From the NCBI RefSeq assembly GCF_044772865.1, contig NZ_CP173029.1, positions 3,162,001-3,226,000 on the forward strand: a DNA stretch of 64,000 nucleotides, written 5' to 3'. Positions 50,915 through 59,743 of the stretch are shown here, one piece after another (the stretch's first letter is position 1; every line of letters begins with the position of its first letter). The stretch is from Algirhabdus cladophorae. Its GTDB lineage: Bacteria > Pseudomonadota > Alphaproteobacteria > Rhodobacterales > Rhodobacteraceae. Position numbers and translations under genes: made by a program. Under the pieces are notes generated by a model. That model saw nothing but the letters and a program-made list of their open reading frames with translations. It did no database searches and was not told where the DNA came from.

Positions 50915-51817
50915 TCAACGGGTCGCAGGAATTGCCTCGGCTTTATCCTTTTCAGCCGCAGCAATCGCAGCGCCAAGCAGGATTAACGGCAGTGCAAACA
51001 GAAAGCTCGTCGATAGATGCAATCGAAAGATCAACAGATCCGCAAGTATTGGCCAAAGCAGCGCGAGATATTCAAACGGGGCCAAACGCGTCGCGGGCGC
51101 ATAGCGAAAGGCCAGTGTCATAGCGATATGTGCCATGCCCCCAAACAAGCCTGCCCCGATCAACAGCACAAGTGTCCAACCGCTGGGCATCATCCAGCCC
51201 CACGGCAGCGTCAGCAGCGCCCCAATCATCGTGGCCAGCACAAAATAGAGCGCAATCGCCCCCGGGCTTTCTGTCCGGTTGAGGCTGCGCACCATGATCA
51301 ATGCAATCGCCCCCAGGGTTGCAGAAAGCACCGTTAGGAAAAATCCGACTAACCGCGCCGTATCCGCACCACTTTGACCCAACTCGGGCCAGACCATTAC
51401 CACAACTCCAGCAAAGCCAAGAACCAGCCCGCCGATGCGCCACGCGGTCAGTTGCTCGCGCAGCAACACCACTGCGGCCAGTGCCATCAGGATCGGCGAT
51501 ACCTGTGCAATCAGCACGGCCTCGGCCACGTTCAATCGCGCAATCGCGGCAAACGACGCAAACAATGCAAGCGTGCCAAAACTTGCGCGGATCAAGTGGC
51601 CAATGGGCCGCTTGGTGGCCAGACCTTGCGGAAACTCGCCCCGCAGCCAAAGGAATAAGATCAACGGGATCATCGCAAAAGCCGAGCGGAAAAAGACGAT
51701 CTCGCCCAGTGGGACGTCTTCGCTGACGGCTTTGGCGCAGATAATCATCCCCGCAAAAAGGGCACCAGACAAGATGCGCAGGGCGATGCCGAACCGCGGG
51801 TGATCAATCTCGGTCAC
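50915..51817 (-). CDS. EamA family (DMT) transporter
   Basis: A 300-residue inner-membrane protein with ten predicted spans in two EamA repeats (GALFAGMIICAKAVSEDVPLGEIVFFRSAFAMIPL; then GFFLTVLSATLGAIALIMVRSLNRTE). Export of metabolites is typical; the substrate is unknown. Its start overlaps the stop of the ABC permease gene by 4 bp (ATGA), which puts it last in the ABC operon. Confidence 0.88.
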   Translation of the reverse strand: MTEIDHPRFGIALRILSGALFAGMIICAKAVSEDVPLGEIVFFRSAFAMIPLILFLWLRGEFPQGLATKRPIGHLIRASFGTLALFASFAAIARLNVAEAVLIAQVSPILMALAAVVLLREQLTAWRIGGLVLGFAGVVVMVWPELGQSGADTARLVGFFLTVLSATLGAIALIMVRSLNRTESPGAIALYFVLATMIGALLTLPWGWMMPSGWTLVLLIGAGLFGGMAHIAMTLAFRYAPATRLAPFEYLALLWPILADLLIFRLHLSTSFLFALPLILLGAAIAAAEKDKAEAIPATR

Positions 51818-52608
51818 GCCTTGCTCTCCTGTTTTGCAAGGGCATCACGCAGTGCGTCGCCTGCCAGATTGATGGCCAAGACGCAAATCACCACAGCAAG
51901 GCCCGGCCAGATCATTTGCAACGGTGTGGACCGCATATGAATACGCGCATCCAAAAGCATTGTGCCCCATTCAGGCATCGGCGGCTGCACCCCAAAACCC
52001 AGAAACCCCAGCGTTGATATCCCAAGGATGGCGCGGGCAAACATCCCCGTCCAAACCACTGTCAACGACGGCAGCAAAGACGGCAGATAATGCCACCGCG
52101 CCATGGCCATGGGTGAAAGGCCCGCCAGACGTGCCTGAACCACATAGCCCCGCGTCTTGAGTGACAGCCCAATGGCGCGGGCCACACGTGCATAGCGCAT
52201 CCAGCTGGTCACGGTCAGTGCAAAGATCAAGCTGCCCGTGCTTGCCCCCAAAATCCCGGCGATCACCACCGATGCCACAAGTTCCGGAAAGGCAAGAAAC
52301 GTGTCTGTTGTGCGCATCACGGCCCAATCCACCGCCTTGCCACCAAGTGCTGCCAATAGTCCGACCAATGTCCCGATAACCAACCCAATAACCGAGATCA
52401 CAAAAGCAAGCCCCAGCGACCATCGCGCCCCATAAAGCAGCCTCGACAAAATATCGCGCCCCAAAGCATCGGTGCCCAGCCAAGCGTCGGCGTTTGGCGG
52501 GCTCAGCCGGTTTGGGATGTCGATCTGCGTCGGGTCCTCGGGTGCCAACATCGGGCCGAACAGCCCCAGCGCCACAAGGATCGCAATCAACAAGAAAACA
52601 CTACGCAT
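51814..52608 (-). CDS. Peptide/nickel-type ABC transporter permease (DppC/NikC-like)
   Basis: A 264-residue permease: LGTDALGRDILSRLLYGARWSLGLAF is the DppC-family signature, with the EAA loop near ARLAGLSPMAMARWHYLPSLLP. Five to six spans. The ATG at 52608 lies inside the end of the upstream permease gene (8-bp overlap); an earlier in-frame start at 52647 would overlap it further. It forms the pore with the DppB-like permease. Confidence 0.9.
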   Translation of the reverse strand: MRSVFLLIAILVALGLFGPMLAPEDPTQIDIPNRLSPPNADAWLGTDALGRDILSRLLYGARWSLGLAFVISVIGLVIGTLVGLLAALGGKAVDWAVMRTTDTFLAFPELVASVVIAGILGASTGSLIFALTVTSWMRYARVARAIGLSLKTRGYVVQARLAGLSPMAMARWHYLPSLLPSLTVVWTGMFARAILGISTLGFLGFGVQPPMPEWGTMLLDARIHMRSTPLQMIWPGLAVVICVLAINLAGDALRDALAKQESKA

Positions 52609-53539
52609 CAGGCCCTCCGATACGGGGATCAAGCGCGCGATAGGCAAGGTCGATCAGCAGGTTCACCACCACAAAGACAACGGCAGTGACCAATACCGCC
52701 GCCTGCACCTTTGGAAAGTCGCGTGCACCGATGGCCGAGACAAGGAAACTGGCCAAACCGGGGCGGGCAAAGATCACTTCAACCACCACAAGGCCTTCTA
52801 GCAAAAACGCTAACTCTAGGCCTAAAACAGTGACAAAAGGCAGCGCCGCGTGGGGCGCTACATGATGACGCTCGATATCGCGATGCCCCACGCCCCGCCG
52901 TCGCAAAGCTGGCAGAAACGGTTGCTCGCGGGCCTCCAAAATACCAGATCGCAAAATACGGGTCAGGGATGCTGCAACGCCCAAGCCTAGGGTCATTGCA
53001 GGGAGGATCATATGGGCCGAGGTACGTGCGCCCATGGCAGGCAACCAACCCAGCTGCACTGCAAAGAGTAAGATCAACAAAAGACCCAACCAAAACGCTG
53101 GAATCGCCACCCCGATAGAGGCAATCGCCACAGCCCCTCGATCCAGCCAGCCCCCCAGTCTGCGCGTTGCCAAAAGGGCCAAGGGCACAGACACGACCAA
53201 ACCGACGATCAATGCCGCCAGCGCAAGGGGGACCGTATAGGAAATCGCCGCCACCATGTCCGGCCAAACATCGCGCCCCGTCACGGTGGATTGCCCAAAA
53301 TCACCCATCAGCAGCGGCGTGACCCATGCTGTGAACGCCGGAAAAAACCCTGCGTCTAAACCCGCTTCGGCGCGGACCAGATCCAGCACTTCGGTCGGGA
53401 CCACTGCGTTGTATCTGGCCAAAGCAATCGCTAGGGCCGGATCCCCCGGCGCGTTCCATAACAGGGCAAAAGTCAGCAGCGCCGTGCCCGTCAGGACCAC
53501 CACAGCGCGCAACACAAGGCCTGCGGCGACGTGGATCAT
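52601..53539 (-). CDS. Peptide/nickel-type ABC transporter permease (DppB/NikB-like)
   Basis: A 312-residue permease with an N-terminal span (AAGLVLRAVVVLTGTALLTFALLW), the FGQSTVTGRDVWPDMVAAISYTVPLALAALIVG region usual for DppB and the EAA loop near RRRGVGHRDIERHHVAPHAALP. Its start overlaps the stop of the ATPase gene by 4 bp. Confidence 0.9.
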   Translation of the reverse strand: MIHVAAGLVLRAVVVLTGTALLTFALLWNAPGDPALAIALARYNAVVPTEVLDLVRAEAGLDAGFFPAFTAWVTPLLMGDFGQSTVTGRDVWPDMVAAISYTVPLALAALIVGLVVSVPLALLATRRLGGWLDRGAVAIASIGVAIPAFWLGLLLILLFAVQLGWLPAMGARTSAHMILPAMTLGLGVAASLTRILRSGILEAREQPFLPALRRRGVGHRDIERHHVAPHAALPFVTVLGLELAFLLEGLVVVEVIFARPGLASFLVSAIGARDFPKVQAAVLVTAVVFVVVNLLIDLAYRALDPRIGGPDA

Positions 53540-54261
53540 GCGACCCGCTCCAATGCACCAAGCGCAAAGGCCGCGTCCCGCAGGGTCCGCCCATAGGCAG
53601 TTTCGGGGGCCTCAACGAATGTGTTCGCGGGCGTGAGTTCTTCGATACGTCCTGCGCGCAAAACTGCGATATCGTCGGCAAACGCCGACGCATAGCCCAA
53701 GTCATGTGTCACGATCAGCGCCGCAAATCCTTCCTCGCCTTGCAGCTGTGCGATCAGCCGCGCAGTATGTTTTTGGGTGACCGCATCCAACGCTGACAAC
53801 GGTTCATCAAACAAAACCAGCGGCGGGGCGGCGATGAGCGCACGCAAAATTCCCGCTCGTTGGGCTTGCCCAATCGAGACCTCGTTCGGGCGGCGGTCCA
53901 ACACATCCGGCGCGATCTTTAGGCCAGCACACAGCCTCGCAAGACGGTTCGCGTCGACCTCTAATCCTTGGGCGCGCACGGGTTCCATCACGGACCTACC
54001 CAAAGACATCACCGGGTTGAACGCACTGCGCGGCTCTTGCATGACCAGCGCAGGGCGGCAGGCGCGTACTGGTGCTTCGTCCCATGTCACAGCCCCTGAT
54101 GCGCAGGGAACCAGTCCCAAAATGACACTGATCAGTGTCGATTTGCCTGCACCGCTTTCGCCAACCACGGCCAGTGTTTTGCCGGGGGCCAACGACAATG
54201 AGACGTCCTGCAACGTAAAGACAGCCCCGCGACGGACACAGACCTGATCGACCACTAGCAT
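53536..54261 (-). CDS. ABC transporter ATP-binding protein (DppF/NikE-like)
   Basis: A 241-residue ATPase. Walker A VVGESGAGKSTLISVI, Q-loop in ALVMQEPRSAFNPVMSLGRS, Walker B PLVLFDEPLSALDA and the switch His in IVTHDLGYA are intact. The signature reads SIGQAQRAGI instead of LSGGQ. I took the ATG at 54261, which starts the domain (MLVVDQVCVRRGAVFTL) and lies 7 bp inside the upstream gene's end. Confidence 0.9.
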   Translation of the reverse strand: MLVVDQVCVRRGAVFTLQDVSLSLAPGKTLAVVGESGAGKSTLISVILGLVPCASGAVTWDEAPVRACRPALVMQEPRSAFNPVMSLGRSVMEPVRAQGLEVDANRLARLCAGLKIAPDVLDRRPNEVSIGQAQRAGILRALIAAPPLVLFDEPLSALDAVTQKHTARLIAQLQGEEGFAALIVTHDLGYASAFADDIAVLRAGRIEELTPANTFVEAPETAYGRTLRDAAFALGALERVA

Positions 54262-54938
54262 GGCAATTCCAACCAGTTGCGATGGGCACACAGGGCTTGG
54301 GCCGCAGACGAGGACGGCATTGCCAGAAACTGTTCGATTGGGGCGTCTTCGACCATCTTACCGGCGTCCATAATCATCACGCGTTGCACACGCCGTGCGG
54401 CAAGACCAAGGTCATGGGTGATCAACAAAAGGACGGTCTGCCGGTCCCTCAAATACGCATCCAGCAGATCCATCGTGCCCGCAGCCACAACAGGATCCAG
54501 CGCCGAAGTAGGCTCGTCCATCACCAACAAGTCTGGCGTGCCAATCAACGCCATGGCAATGACAAAACGCTGCTGCATCCCACGGCTCCAGCCCCACGGG
54601 CGGTTGCGTAAATCGCCGCCTTGGATATGCAGCGCGTCAAACAACATTTTCTGGCGTGCAGGATCACAGGGCCGGTTCAAAGCAATCTCAGCCTCACGCC
54701 AGTGAAACGCCATGGACCGCAGCGGGTCCAGCGCCTCGTCTGGGCTTTGCGGGACATGGGCGACGCTGACACCTTGGGCGCGCAGCGTATCGATCAACGC
54801 ATGTCCCAGCGTGGATTTTCCTGACCCCGACGCCCCAACAAGCCCGACGTATTCGCCGGGTTCGAGAGTCACATCCGTGGGATGAAGAATGGTTCGGCCC
54901 GAGCGTATTGCGCTCAGACCCTGTGCAGCAAGTGTCAT
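54255..54938 (-). CDS. ABC transporter ATP-binding protein (DppD/NikD-like)
   Basis: A 227-residue ATPase. Walker A GLVGASGSGKSTLGHAL, Walker B LLVMDEPTSALDP and switch LLITHDLGLA are normal; the signature reads WSRGMQQR. The short length is like NikD rather than DppD (about 330), as the C-terminal oligopeptide extension is missing in both ATPases. Start overlaps the SBP stop by 4 bp. Confidence 0.9.
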   Translation of the reverse strand: MTLAAQGLSAIRSGRTILHPTDVTLEPGEYVGLVGASGSGKSTLGHALIDTLRAQGVSVAHVPQSPDEALDPLRSMAFHWREAEIALNRPCDPARQKMLFDALHIQGGDLRNRPWGWSRGMQQRFVIAMALIGTPDLLVMDEPTSALDPVVAAGTMDLLDAYLRDRQTVLLLITHDLGLAARRVQRVMIMDAGKMVEDAPIEQFLAMPSSSAAQALCAHRNWLELPC

Positions 54939-56458
54939 TCGGTCAGTTTGGTCTCATGCGTGATCCAATATGTCTCTGTCGGATGAACCGCGTAACCGGC
55001 CAAGCCCGCATGTGCGACATTGGTTTGGCTGACATGGAAAACAGGGATCATTGCCGCCTCGGAGGCTATAATGTCTTGAACTTTATCATAGATCACCGCG
55101 CGTGCCTCTTGATCGAATGTTGTCCGCCCATCGTCGAGGAGTTGATCCAGCGCGGGGTTGTTATAGCCCCCTGCGTTTGAGCCGCCTGATGACTTCAGCA
55201 GCGTTTCAAGCACGGCACCGGGATCGCCTTGTGGCGTGGTCACCCAGGCCTGCAGGAACAGATCCGCATCGCCTGCAGCGATTGCATCATTGCTGGCCCC
55301 GTATTCACCAACGCTGATGTTGGCCTTTACACCAATTGCCTGCAAAAAGGCTTGGGTCAGTTCGGCAGTTGGCGCCAGCGTTGCACGCGATGAATAGGTC
55401 ACAATGTCAATTTCCAATGGCGCACCGTCCAACATCCATGTGCCCCCATCTTTGACCGCACCAGCCTCAGCCAGTAGTTTTTCGGACAAAGCAGGATCAT
55501 AGACCGGATCGATGTCCGCAGCCCATCCCATGCCTGACGGATAAACCGTGCCAGCAGGCACACCGCCCACACCCGACAGGGCCGCTTGCACGATCCCATC
55601 ACGGTCAATCGCGGCAGACACCGCTCGACGGATCAATGGGTTCGCCATTGGGCCACTTGCCGCATTCACTGTGTAAAAATAAAGCCGCGCTGTGGGGGCT
55701 GCAAACCCCAAGGCCCCTGTTTCCTGAATGCGCGCAAAATCCGTTTCAGGGTAGTTAATCACCATATCCACTTCGCCTGCCTCAAAAGCCAAGGCTGAGG
55801 CACCCGGATCCGGGATGCGCACCACGCGAACCTCTTCAAACCCGGGGGCGCCGAGGCGATAGTCACCGTTCGCGGTCACGCGGTACAGCTGCTCTGGGAT
55901 CGCTTCTTGGAACACATAGGGGCCCGTGCCGTTGATCGGATAATCATCAGATGGAGCGCCTAGAATCGCGATGCCCGGCTCTGACAGGGTCCATGAAAAT
56001 GCGGCGTTGGGGCTGTTCGTCTCAAACACAACGACCGCGTCGCCCTCGGTCGAAATCGACGCAAGATCCAGCAGATTGGCGATACGCTTGTTGTGACCCG
56101 GATGGGCCTCGTCCGAGATAGGTGTGATCGCATCCACAACCGCCTGCGCGGTTAGCGCCGTGCCATCATGAAATGTCAGGCCGTCACGCAGGGTGACACG
56201 CCATGTTGTTGGCGCGGTTTGTTCGATACTTTCTGCCAATCGAGGATACAGGTTTAATTCGTAGTCGATCCCCATCAGGGTCTCAGTCACACCGGTTTGG
56301 TTCGACATCCAGCCATTGTACCCAGCACGGGGATCAGGGATCGGATCACTAGAGATAAACCCTACCGAAATGTTGAAAGTTCCCTCTTGTGCAAGACCCG
56401 GCAAAGCGGTGGAGAGCGACAAAAGTGCTGCGGTAGCAAAGCGCGTTATGAGCGACAT
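54935..56458 (-). CDS. Peptide/nickel ABC transporter substrate-binding protein
   Basis: A 507-residue periplasmic binding protein of the SBP_bac_5 family with a signal peptide (LITRFATAALLSLSTALPGLAQ). RVTLRDGLTFHDGTALTAQAVVDAI and NPLIRRAVSAAIDRDGIVQAAL are the usual family motifs. Ligand unknown: the NikD/E-like ATPases point to nickel or a metallophore, the family in general to peptides. First gene of the operon SBP-ATPase-ATPase-permease-permease-EamA. Confidence 0.9.
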   Translation of the reverse strand: MSLITRFATAALLSLSTALPGLAQEGTFNISVGFISSDPIPDPRAGYNGWMSNQTGVTETLMGIDYELNLYPRLAESIEQTAPTTWRVTLRDGLTFHDGTALTAQAVVDAITPISDEAHPGHNKRIANLLDLASISTEGDAVVVFETNSPNAAFSWTLSEPGIAILGAPSDDYPINGTGPYVFQEAIPEQLYRVTANGDYRLGAPGFEEVRVVRIPDPGASALAFEAGEVDMVINYPETDFARIQETGALGFAAPTARLYFYTVNAASGPMANPLIRRAVSAAIDRDGIVQAALSGVGGVPAGTVYPSGMGWAADIDPVYDPALSEKLLAEAGAVKDGGTWMLDGAPLEIDIVTYSSRATLAPTAELTQAFLQAIGVKANISVGEYGASNDAIAAGDADLFLQAWVTTPQGDPGAVLETLLKSSGGSNAGGYNNPALDQLLDDGRTTFDQEARAVIYDKVQDIIASEAAMIPVFHVSQTNVAHAGLAGYAVHPTETYWITHETKLTE

Positions 56459-56470
56459 TTTTTAGTCCTT

Positions 56471-56527
56471 GGTTTTGGAAAGGGATTGGGGTTTGGGAAA
56501 GGAATTGGGGTTTGGGAAGGGGACTGG
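56471..56527. repeat. Three tandem 19-bp repeats in the ABC operon leader
   Basis: Three back-to-back units begin at 56471, 56490 and 56509. Consensus GGTTTGGGAAAGGRATTGG; units differ at a few bases. They fill the gap between the DUF6525-like stop and the binding-protein start, i.e. the 5' leader of the ABC operon on the minus strand. Confidence 0.85.
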
Positions 56528-56779
56528 CTAGCGGGTCGCGCGCTTATCACGCGCAAGCGTATTTGTTTCAACTTGGCACAACACGGCCAAAGCTTCTTCG
56601 ACACTGAGGCCTTTTGCATGGGCACGGGTCCAGATCTTGCGTGCAGAGGCGGGCGACCACGGCAAAGCCGCCTGAGACAGCCATCGCCGCAGGGGCGTCG
56701 GCAGGGCATCGTACGCACGCATTGGATCGCCAGAGCGGCGCTTTTTGGTCAGCGAGGTGGCGCCGAGGTTGCGTGTCAT
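56528..56779 (-). CDS. DUF6525-like small protein
   Basis: An 83-residue basic protein (MTRNLGATSLTKKRRSGDPMRAYDALPTPLRRWLSQAALPWSP, seen in family members as the RxxDPMxxYDxLPxxLRxWLxxAALPWSP pattern). From memory it belongs to a Rhodobacteraceae family labelled DUF6525. Its start overlaps the COG0523 GTPase stop as ATGA, so it is the second gene of that unit. Function unknown; a helper of the metallochaperone is only a guess. Confidence 0.75.
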   Translation of the reverse strand: MTRNLGATSLTKKRRSGDPMRAYDALPTPLRRWLSQAALPWSPASARKIWTRAHAKGLSVEEALAVLCQVETNTLARDKRATR

Positions 56780-57987
56780 TCGGCGGCCTCCATGCGACGC
56801 CAACCCGGAAACGGATCGCAATAGTCTGGTAATGCCTCAATACCGGTCGCAACGGATTCAGGCACAAGGCAGGCATCAAGCCGCGCTGTGATATCAGACC
56901 AATCAATGCCTGCACCGATAAACACAATCTCTTGGCGGCGATCACCCCAAGGTTCCTGCCAATGGGCCTGCATATATTGCCTTGCGGTTTCATCTTCGGG
57001 CCAACGATCTTTTGGCACAGTGGCCCACCACGTCCCCAGCGGTTTGACACTGGACAGGGATCCCGCCAGCGAAAACTCAGCAACCCATGCAGGGCGCGTG
57101 GCGATCCAAAAATGCCCTTTGGCGCGGATAACACCGGGTAAATCCCCGTTCAAAACCGCGAGGATCTTCTCGGGAACAAAGGGCTGGCGGGCGCGGTACA
57201 CATAAGACGCCACGCCATATTCTTCGGTTTCAGGCGTGTGGTCGGCAAAGCCGTACAGCTCCTTTGCCCACATCGGATGCTCATGGGCCCGATCAAAATC
57301 AAAGAGGCCCGTGTCCAAAATCGCATCCCCCGCCACATCTGAATGATCGCACTCAATGATCCGCGCATCCGCATTGAGGCTGCGAATGATTTTGCGCGCG
57401 GCATCCACGCGGTCTTTGCCTGCGTCAGTGACTTTGTTGAGGATCACCACATCGGCAAATTCGATCTGGTCAGTCAACAAATGCACCAGCGTGCGCTCGT
57501 CTTCTTCGCCCATGGTCTCGCCACGGTCGCGCAGAAAATCATGGCTGGAAAAGTCGTTCAGCAGATTAACCGCATCCACAACCGTCACCATAGTGTCCAG
57601 CCGGGACACATCGGCAAGGCTATCACCAAACTCATCACGAAAATCAAATGTCGCGGCCACAGGCAGAGGCTCGGAAATACCAGTCGATTCGATCAACAAA
57701 TAGTCAAAGCGCTGCTCGGCGGCGAGGCGACGCACCTCATCCAGCAGATCGTCGCGCAGAGTACAACAGATGCATCCGTTGGACATTTTAACCAACGTCT
57801 CGTCCGTTCGGCTCAGTTCTGTATCAGCACGGACCAGATCCGCATCAATGTTCACTTCAGACATATCGTTGACAATCACCGCAACGCGACGGCCATCGCG
57901 ATTGTTCAAAACGCGATTGAGCAGCGTGGTTTTACCGGCACCTAAAAATCCAGAAAGCACCGTGACGGGAAGACGTTTGTCTGACAT
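56776..57987 (-). CDS. COG0523 GTPase, zinc-type (ZigA/YciC-like)
   Basis: A 403-residue G3E GTPase and metallochaperone. Walker A is SGFLGAGKTTLLNR, the CxCC motif is NGCICCTL and NKVTD is the guanine motif. The long C-terminal CobW_C domain (VIRAKGHFWIATRPAWVAEFSLAG, WGDRRQEIVFIGAGIDW) places it with the zinc-starvation group, not with CobW; it has no His-rich run, only an HEHP segment. MSDKRLPVTVLSGFLG starts at the ATG at 57987; 57999 is an alternative. A palindrome and a divergent Rrf2 regulator suggest metal- or stress-dependent control. Confidence 0.9.
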   Translation of the reverse strand: MSDKRLPVTVLSGFLGAGKTTLLNRVLNNRDGRRVAVIVNDMSEVNIDADLVRADTELSRTDETLVKMSNGCICCTLRDDLLDEVRRLAAEQRFDYLLIESTGISEPLPVAATFDFRDEFGDSLADVSRLDTMVTVVDAVNLLNDFSSHDFLRDRGETMGEEDERTLVHLLTDQIEFADVVILNKVTDAGKDRVDAARKIIRSLNADARIIECDHSDVAGDAILDTGLFDFDRAHEHPMWAKELYGFADHTPETEEYGVASYVYRARQPFVPEKILAVLNGDLPGVIRAKGHFWIATRPAWVAEFSLAGSLSSVKPLGTWWATVPKDRWPEDETARQYMQAHWQEPWGDRRQEIVFIGAGIDWSDITARLDACLVPESVATGIEALPDYCDPFPGWRRMEAAE

Positions 57988-58018
57988 GGTTTCGTCCAAT
58001 CGAATGAATACAAGTCAG

Positions 58019-58035
58019 GTAACTTACTTAGTTAC
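58019..58035. promoter_or_regulatory. Palindromic candidate operator
   Basis: GTAACT-TACTT-AGTTAC is a perfect 6-bp inverted repeat with a 5-bp spacer, in the 104-bp A/T-rich gap between the GTPase and the Rrf2 gene. It could bind the Rrf2 protein or a Zur-type repressor; a related half-site AGTTAC recurs at 58057-58062. Confidence 0.65.
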
Positions 58036-58091
58036 TAGATTAACGCAATAGAAAAAGTTACATTAAGCTCCAACTTGGAGGTTTCTCGCAC

Positions 58092-58514
58092 ATGAAACGA
58101 AACTCGCGCCTGTCTCTTGCCCTCCACACACTTGGTCATATGGCCGGTGATCCAGATCGCACACGCACCTCTGCTGACATCGCAGACCATGCAGGAACCA
58201 ACCCTGTTGTGGTGCGCCGCGTACTGGGCAAGCTGCGCGAGGCCGGATTACTAACCTCTGAAAAAGGCCATGCGGGGGGGTGGCGTTTGGCGCGCAAACC
58301 GCAGGACATCACACTGGCCGATGTCTACCTTGCCTTGGACGAAAGTCTGGTGGCCACAGGTGTCGAAGAAACCGCTTCCGCCTGTTCGGTCGAACATAAG
58401 CTGCAAAGAAAAGTGGCCTCCGTCCTCGAAGAGATCGAGCAAAGCCTCGTCGAACGGCTATCCGTGACCACAATTGCCGAAGTACGCGATCCCCACGAAA
58501 TCGCACATACATAG
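58092..58514 (+). CDS. Rrf2 family transcriptional regulator
   Basis: A 140-residue regulator. The wHTH is visible (RLSLALHTLGHMAGDPDRTRTSADIADHAGTNPVVVRRVLGKLREAGLLTSEKGHAGGWRLA). The Fe-S ligands of IscR/NsrR (three Cys) are missing: only Cys98 is present, so it senses something other than a [2Fe-2S] cluster, perhaps thiol oxidation. It is divergent from the COG0523 GTPase gene with a palindrome between; it probably represses that gene and itself. Confidence 0.9.
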   Translation: MKRNSRLSLALHTLGHMAGDPDRTRTSADIADHAGTNPVVVRRVLGKLREAGLLTSEKGHAGGWRLARKPQDITLADVYLALDESLVATGVEETASACSVEHKLQRKVASVLEEIEQSLVERLSVTTIAEVRDPHEIAHT

Positions 58515-58548
58515 CGCGCATGGGTGTCGGGTGGTCGTTCTGGTAAGC

Positions 58549-59406
58549 CTAGCTAGATTTGAACAACCACTTGATGAATGTGCGGGCCGCTGGCGTTTCA
58601 AAACCTTCGCGCGTCACTACGTAATACCCAAGGTCCGACGGCACGTCGTCGCAGACCGAGATCAAGCGTCCCGAAGTCAAATCGTCTTGGATCAACGCCT
58701 TGTTCTGCACTCCAAACCCGTAACCAGCCCGCACCGCCGATAGGATCAACTGGTTCGTCTCCATGGCTGTCCATGGCGTGTCCGCATTGACCAAGCCCTG
58801 ACTTTCCGCCCACACTCTGAATTCCGCGCGGGCCGGTTCAAAGAACCATTGCGCTTTTGGAATATCAGCAGGGTTTTTCGGGCGTAGTTTGGGAACCGCA
58901 CACGCCACAAAAGCCGCCGACACCAGCTTGCGCGCTTTCAACCCCTCCCATGACCCGCGCCCATAGCGGATCGCCAAATCCACCCCATCCCGCTTTAAAT
59001 CAACCAAAGAAAACCCCGGCTGTACCGACAATTGGATGTCGGGGTGTTTCTGCCAAAACCCACCCAAGCGCGGCATCAGCCAGCTTTCCGCAAAGGACGG
59101 GGTGACGCAGACCACCAAGGGCCGGTTTGCCTGCTGGTCGCGCAGCTGGACAACCCCATCGGCAATCGTGCCAAATCCATCGGCCAAAGCTGCGGCGAGG
59201 CGGCGACCATTGTCGGTCAATTGCATGCCACGCCCGGCGCGTTGCATCAAAGTACAGCCAAACTCGGCCTCCAGCGTGCGCAGGTGTTGCGAGACAGCCG
59301 CATGGGTCACGTTTAGCTCGCCTGCAGCGCCGCTGAGGCTTTCCAAACGGGCAGTGGCCTCGAAGGCTCGCAAGGCCGCGAGGGAGGGGATCGTTTTCCA
59401 GTCCAT
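58549..59406 (-). CDS. LysR family transcriptional regulator (GcvA-like)
   Basis: A 285-residue LysR protein of the GcvA/AmpR-like type: IPSLAALRAFEATARLESLSGAAGELNVTHAAVSQHLRTLE holds the HTH, and the effector domain includes WLMPRLGGFWQKHPDIQLSV and DLAIRYGRGSWEGL, both typical of the group. It is divergent from a 55-residue protein gene 105 bp away, its probable target. Confidence 0.9.
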   Translation of the reverse strand: MDWKTIPSLAALRAFEATARLESLSGAAGELNVTHAAVSQHLRTLEAEFGCTLMQRAGRGMQLTDNGRRLAAALADGFGTIADGVVQLRDQQANRPLVVCVTPSFAESWLMPRLGGFWQKHPDIQLSVQPGFSLVDLKRDGVDLAIRYGRGSWEGLKARKLVSAAFVACAVPKLRPKNPADIPKAQWFFEPARAEFRVWAESQGLVNADTPWTAMETNQLILSAVRAGYGFGVQNKALIQDDLTSGRLISVCDDVPSDLGYYVVTREGFETPAARTFIKWLFKSS

Positions 59407-59511
59407 GCCCTATATGAAAGTTGAACTTACATATTGTCAATCTTCCTGACTCGCTTGGATCCGCACAGAGCCTTAAAACAAGACATCAACACCAAACAAA
59501 GGATCAATCCA

Positions 59512-59679
59512 ATGCTTACAGTTATTGCCGATGCCCTGATGACAGCCTCCCGGACAAAAACCCACGGCGGCCCTGCCAGTTACGACCCCGATGCGCGCCG
59601 CCGCATTCGTGAAGCTGAAGCCAAACATCGCGATATGGAGTTTCTGCGCCAGTGGCACGAAACACGCGGCCGTTGGTAA
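59512..59679 (+). CDS. Small basic hypothetical protein
   Basis: A 55-residue protein (MLTVIADALMTASRTKTHGG at the start; RRRIREAEAKHRDMEFLRQWHETRGRW at the end) with a charged helical C-terminal half. AAAGGATCAATCC precedes the ATG. A strong terminator follows 16 bp after its stop, so it is a real single-gene transcript. Family not recognised; control by the divergent LysR gene is likely. Confidence 0.7.
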   Translation: MLTVIADALMTASRTKTHGGPASYDPDARRRIREAEAKHRDMEFLRQWHETRGRW

Positions 59680-59695
59680 CAAAGCCGCCAAACGC

Positions 59696-59727
59696 AAAGG
59701 GCCGCGCAGTCTCCCGCGCGGCCCTTT
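59696..59727. terminator. Bidirectional terminator
   Basis: AAAGGGCCGCGC and GCGCGGCCCTTT form a perfect 12-bp stem around AGTCTCCC. The A/T ends serve both the small-protein gene (+) and dapA (-). Confidence 0.9.
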
Positions 59728-59743
59728 GTCGTATCCTCGCAAT

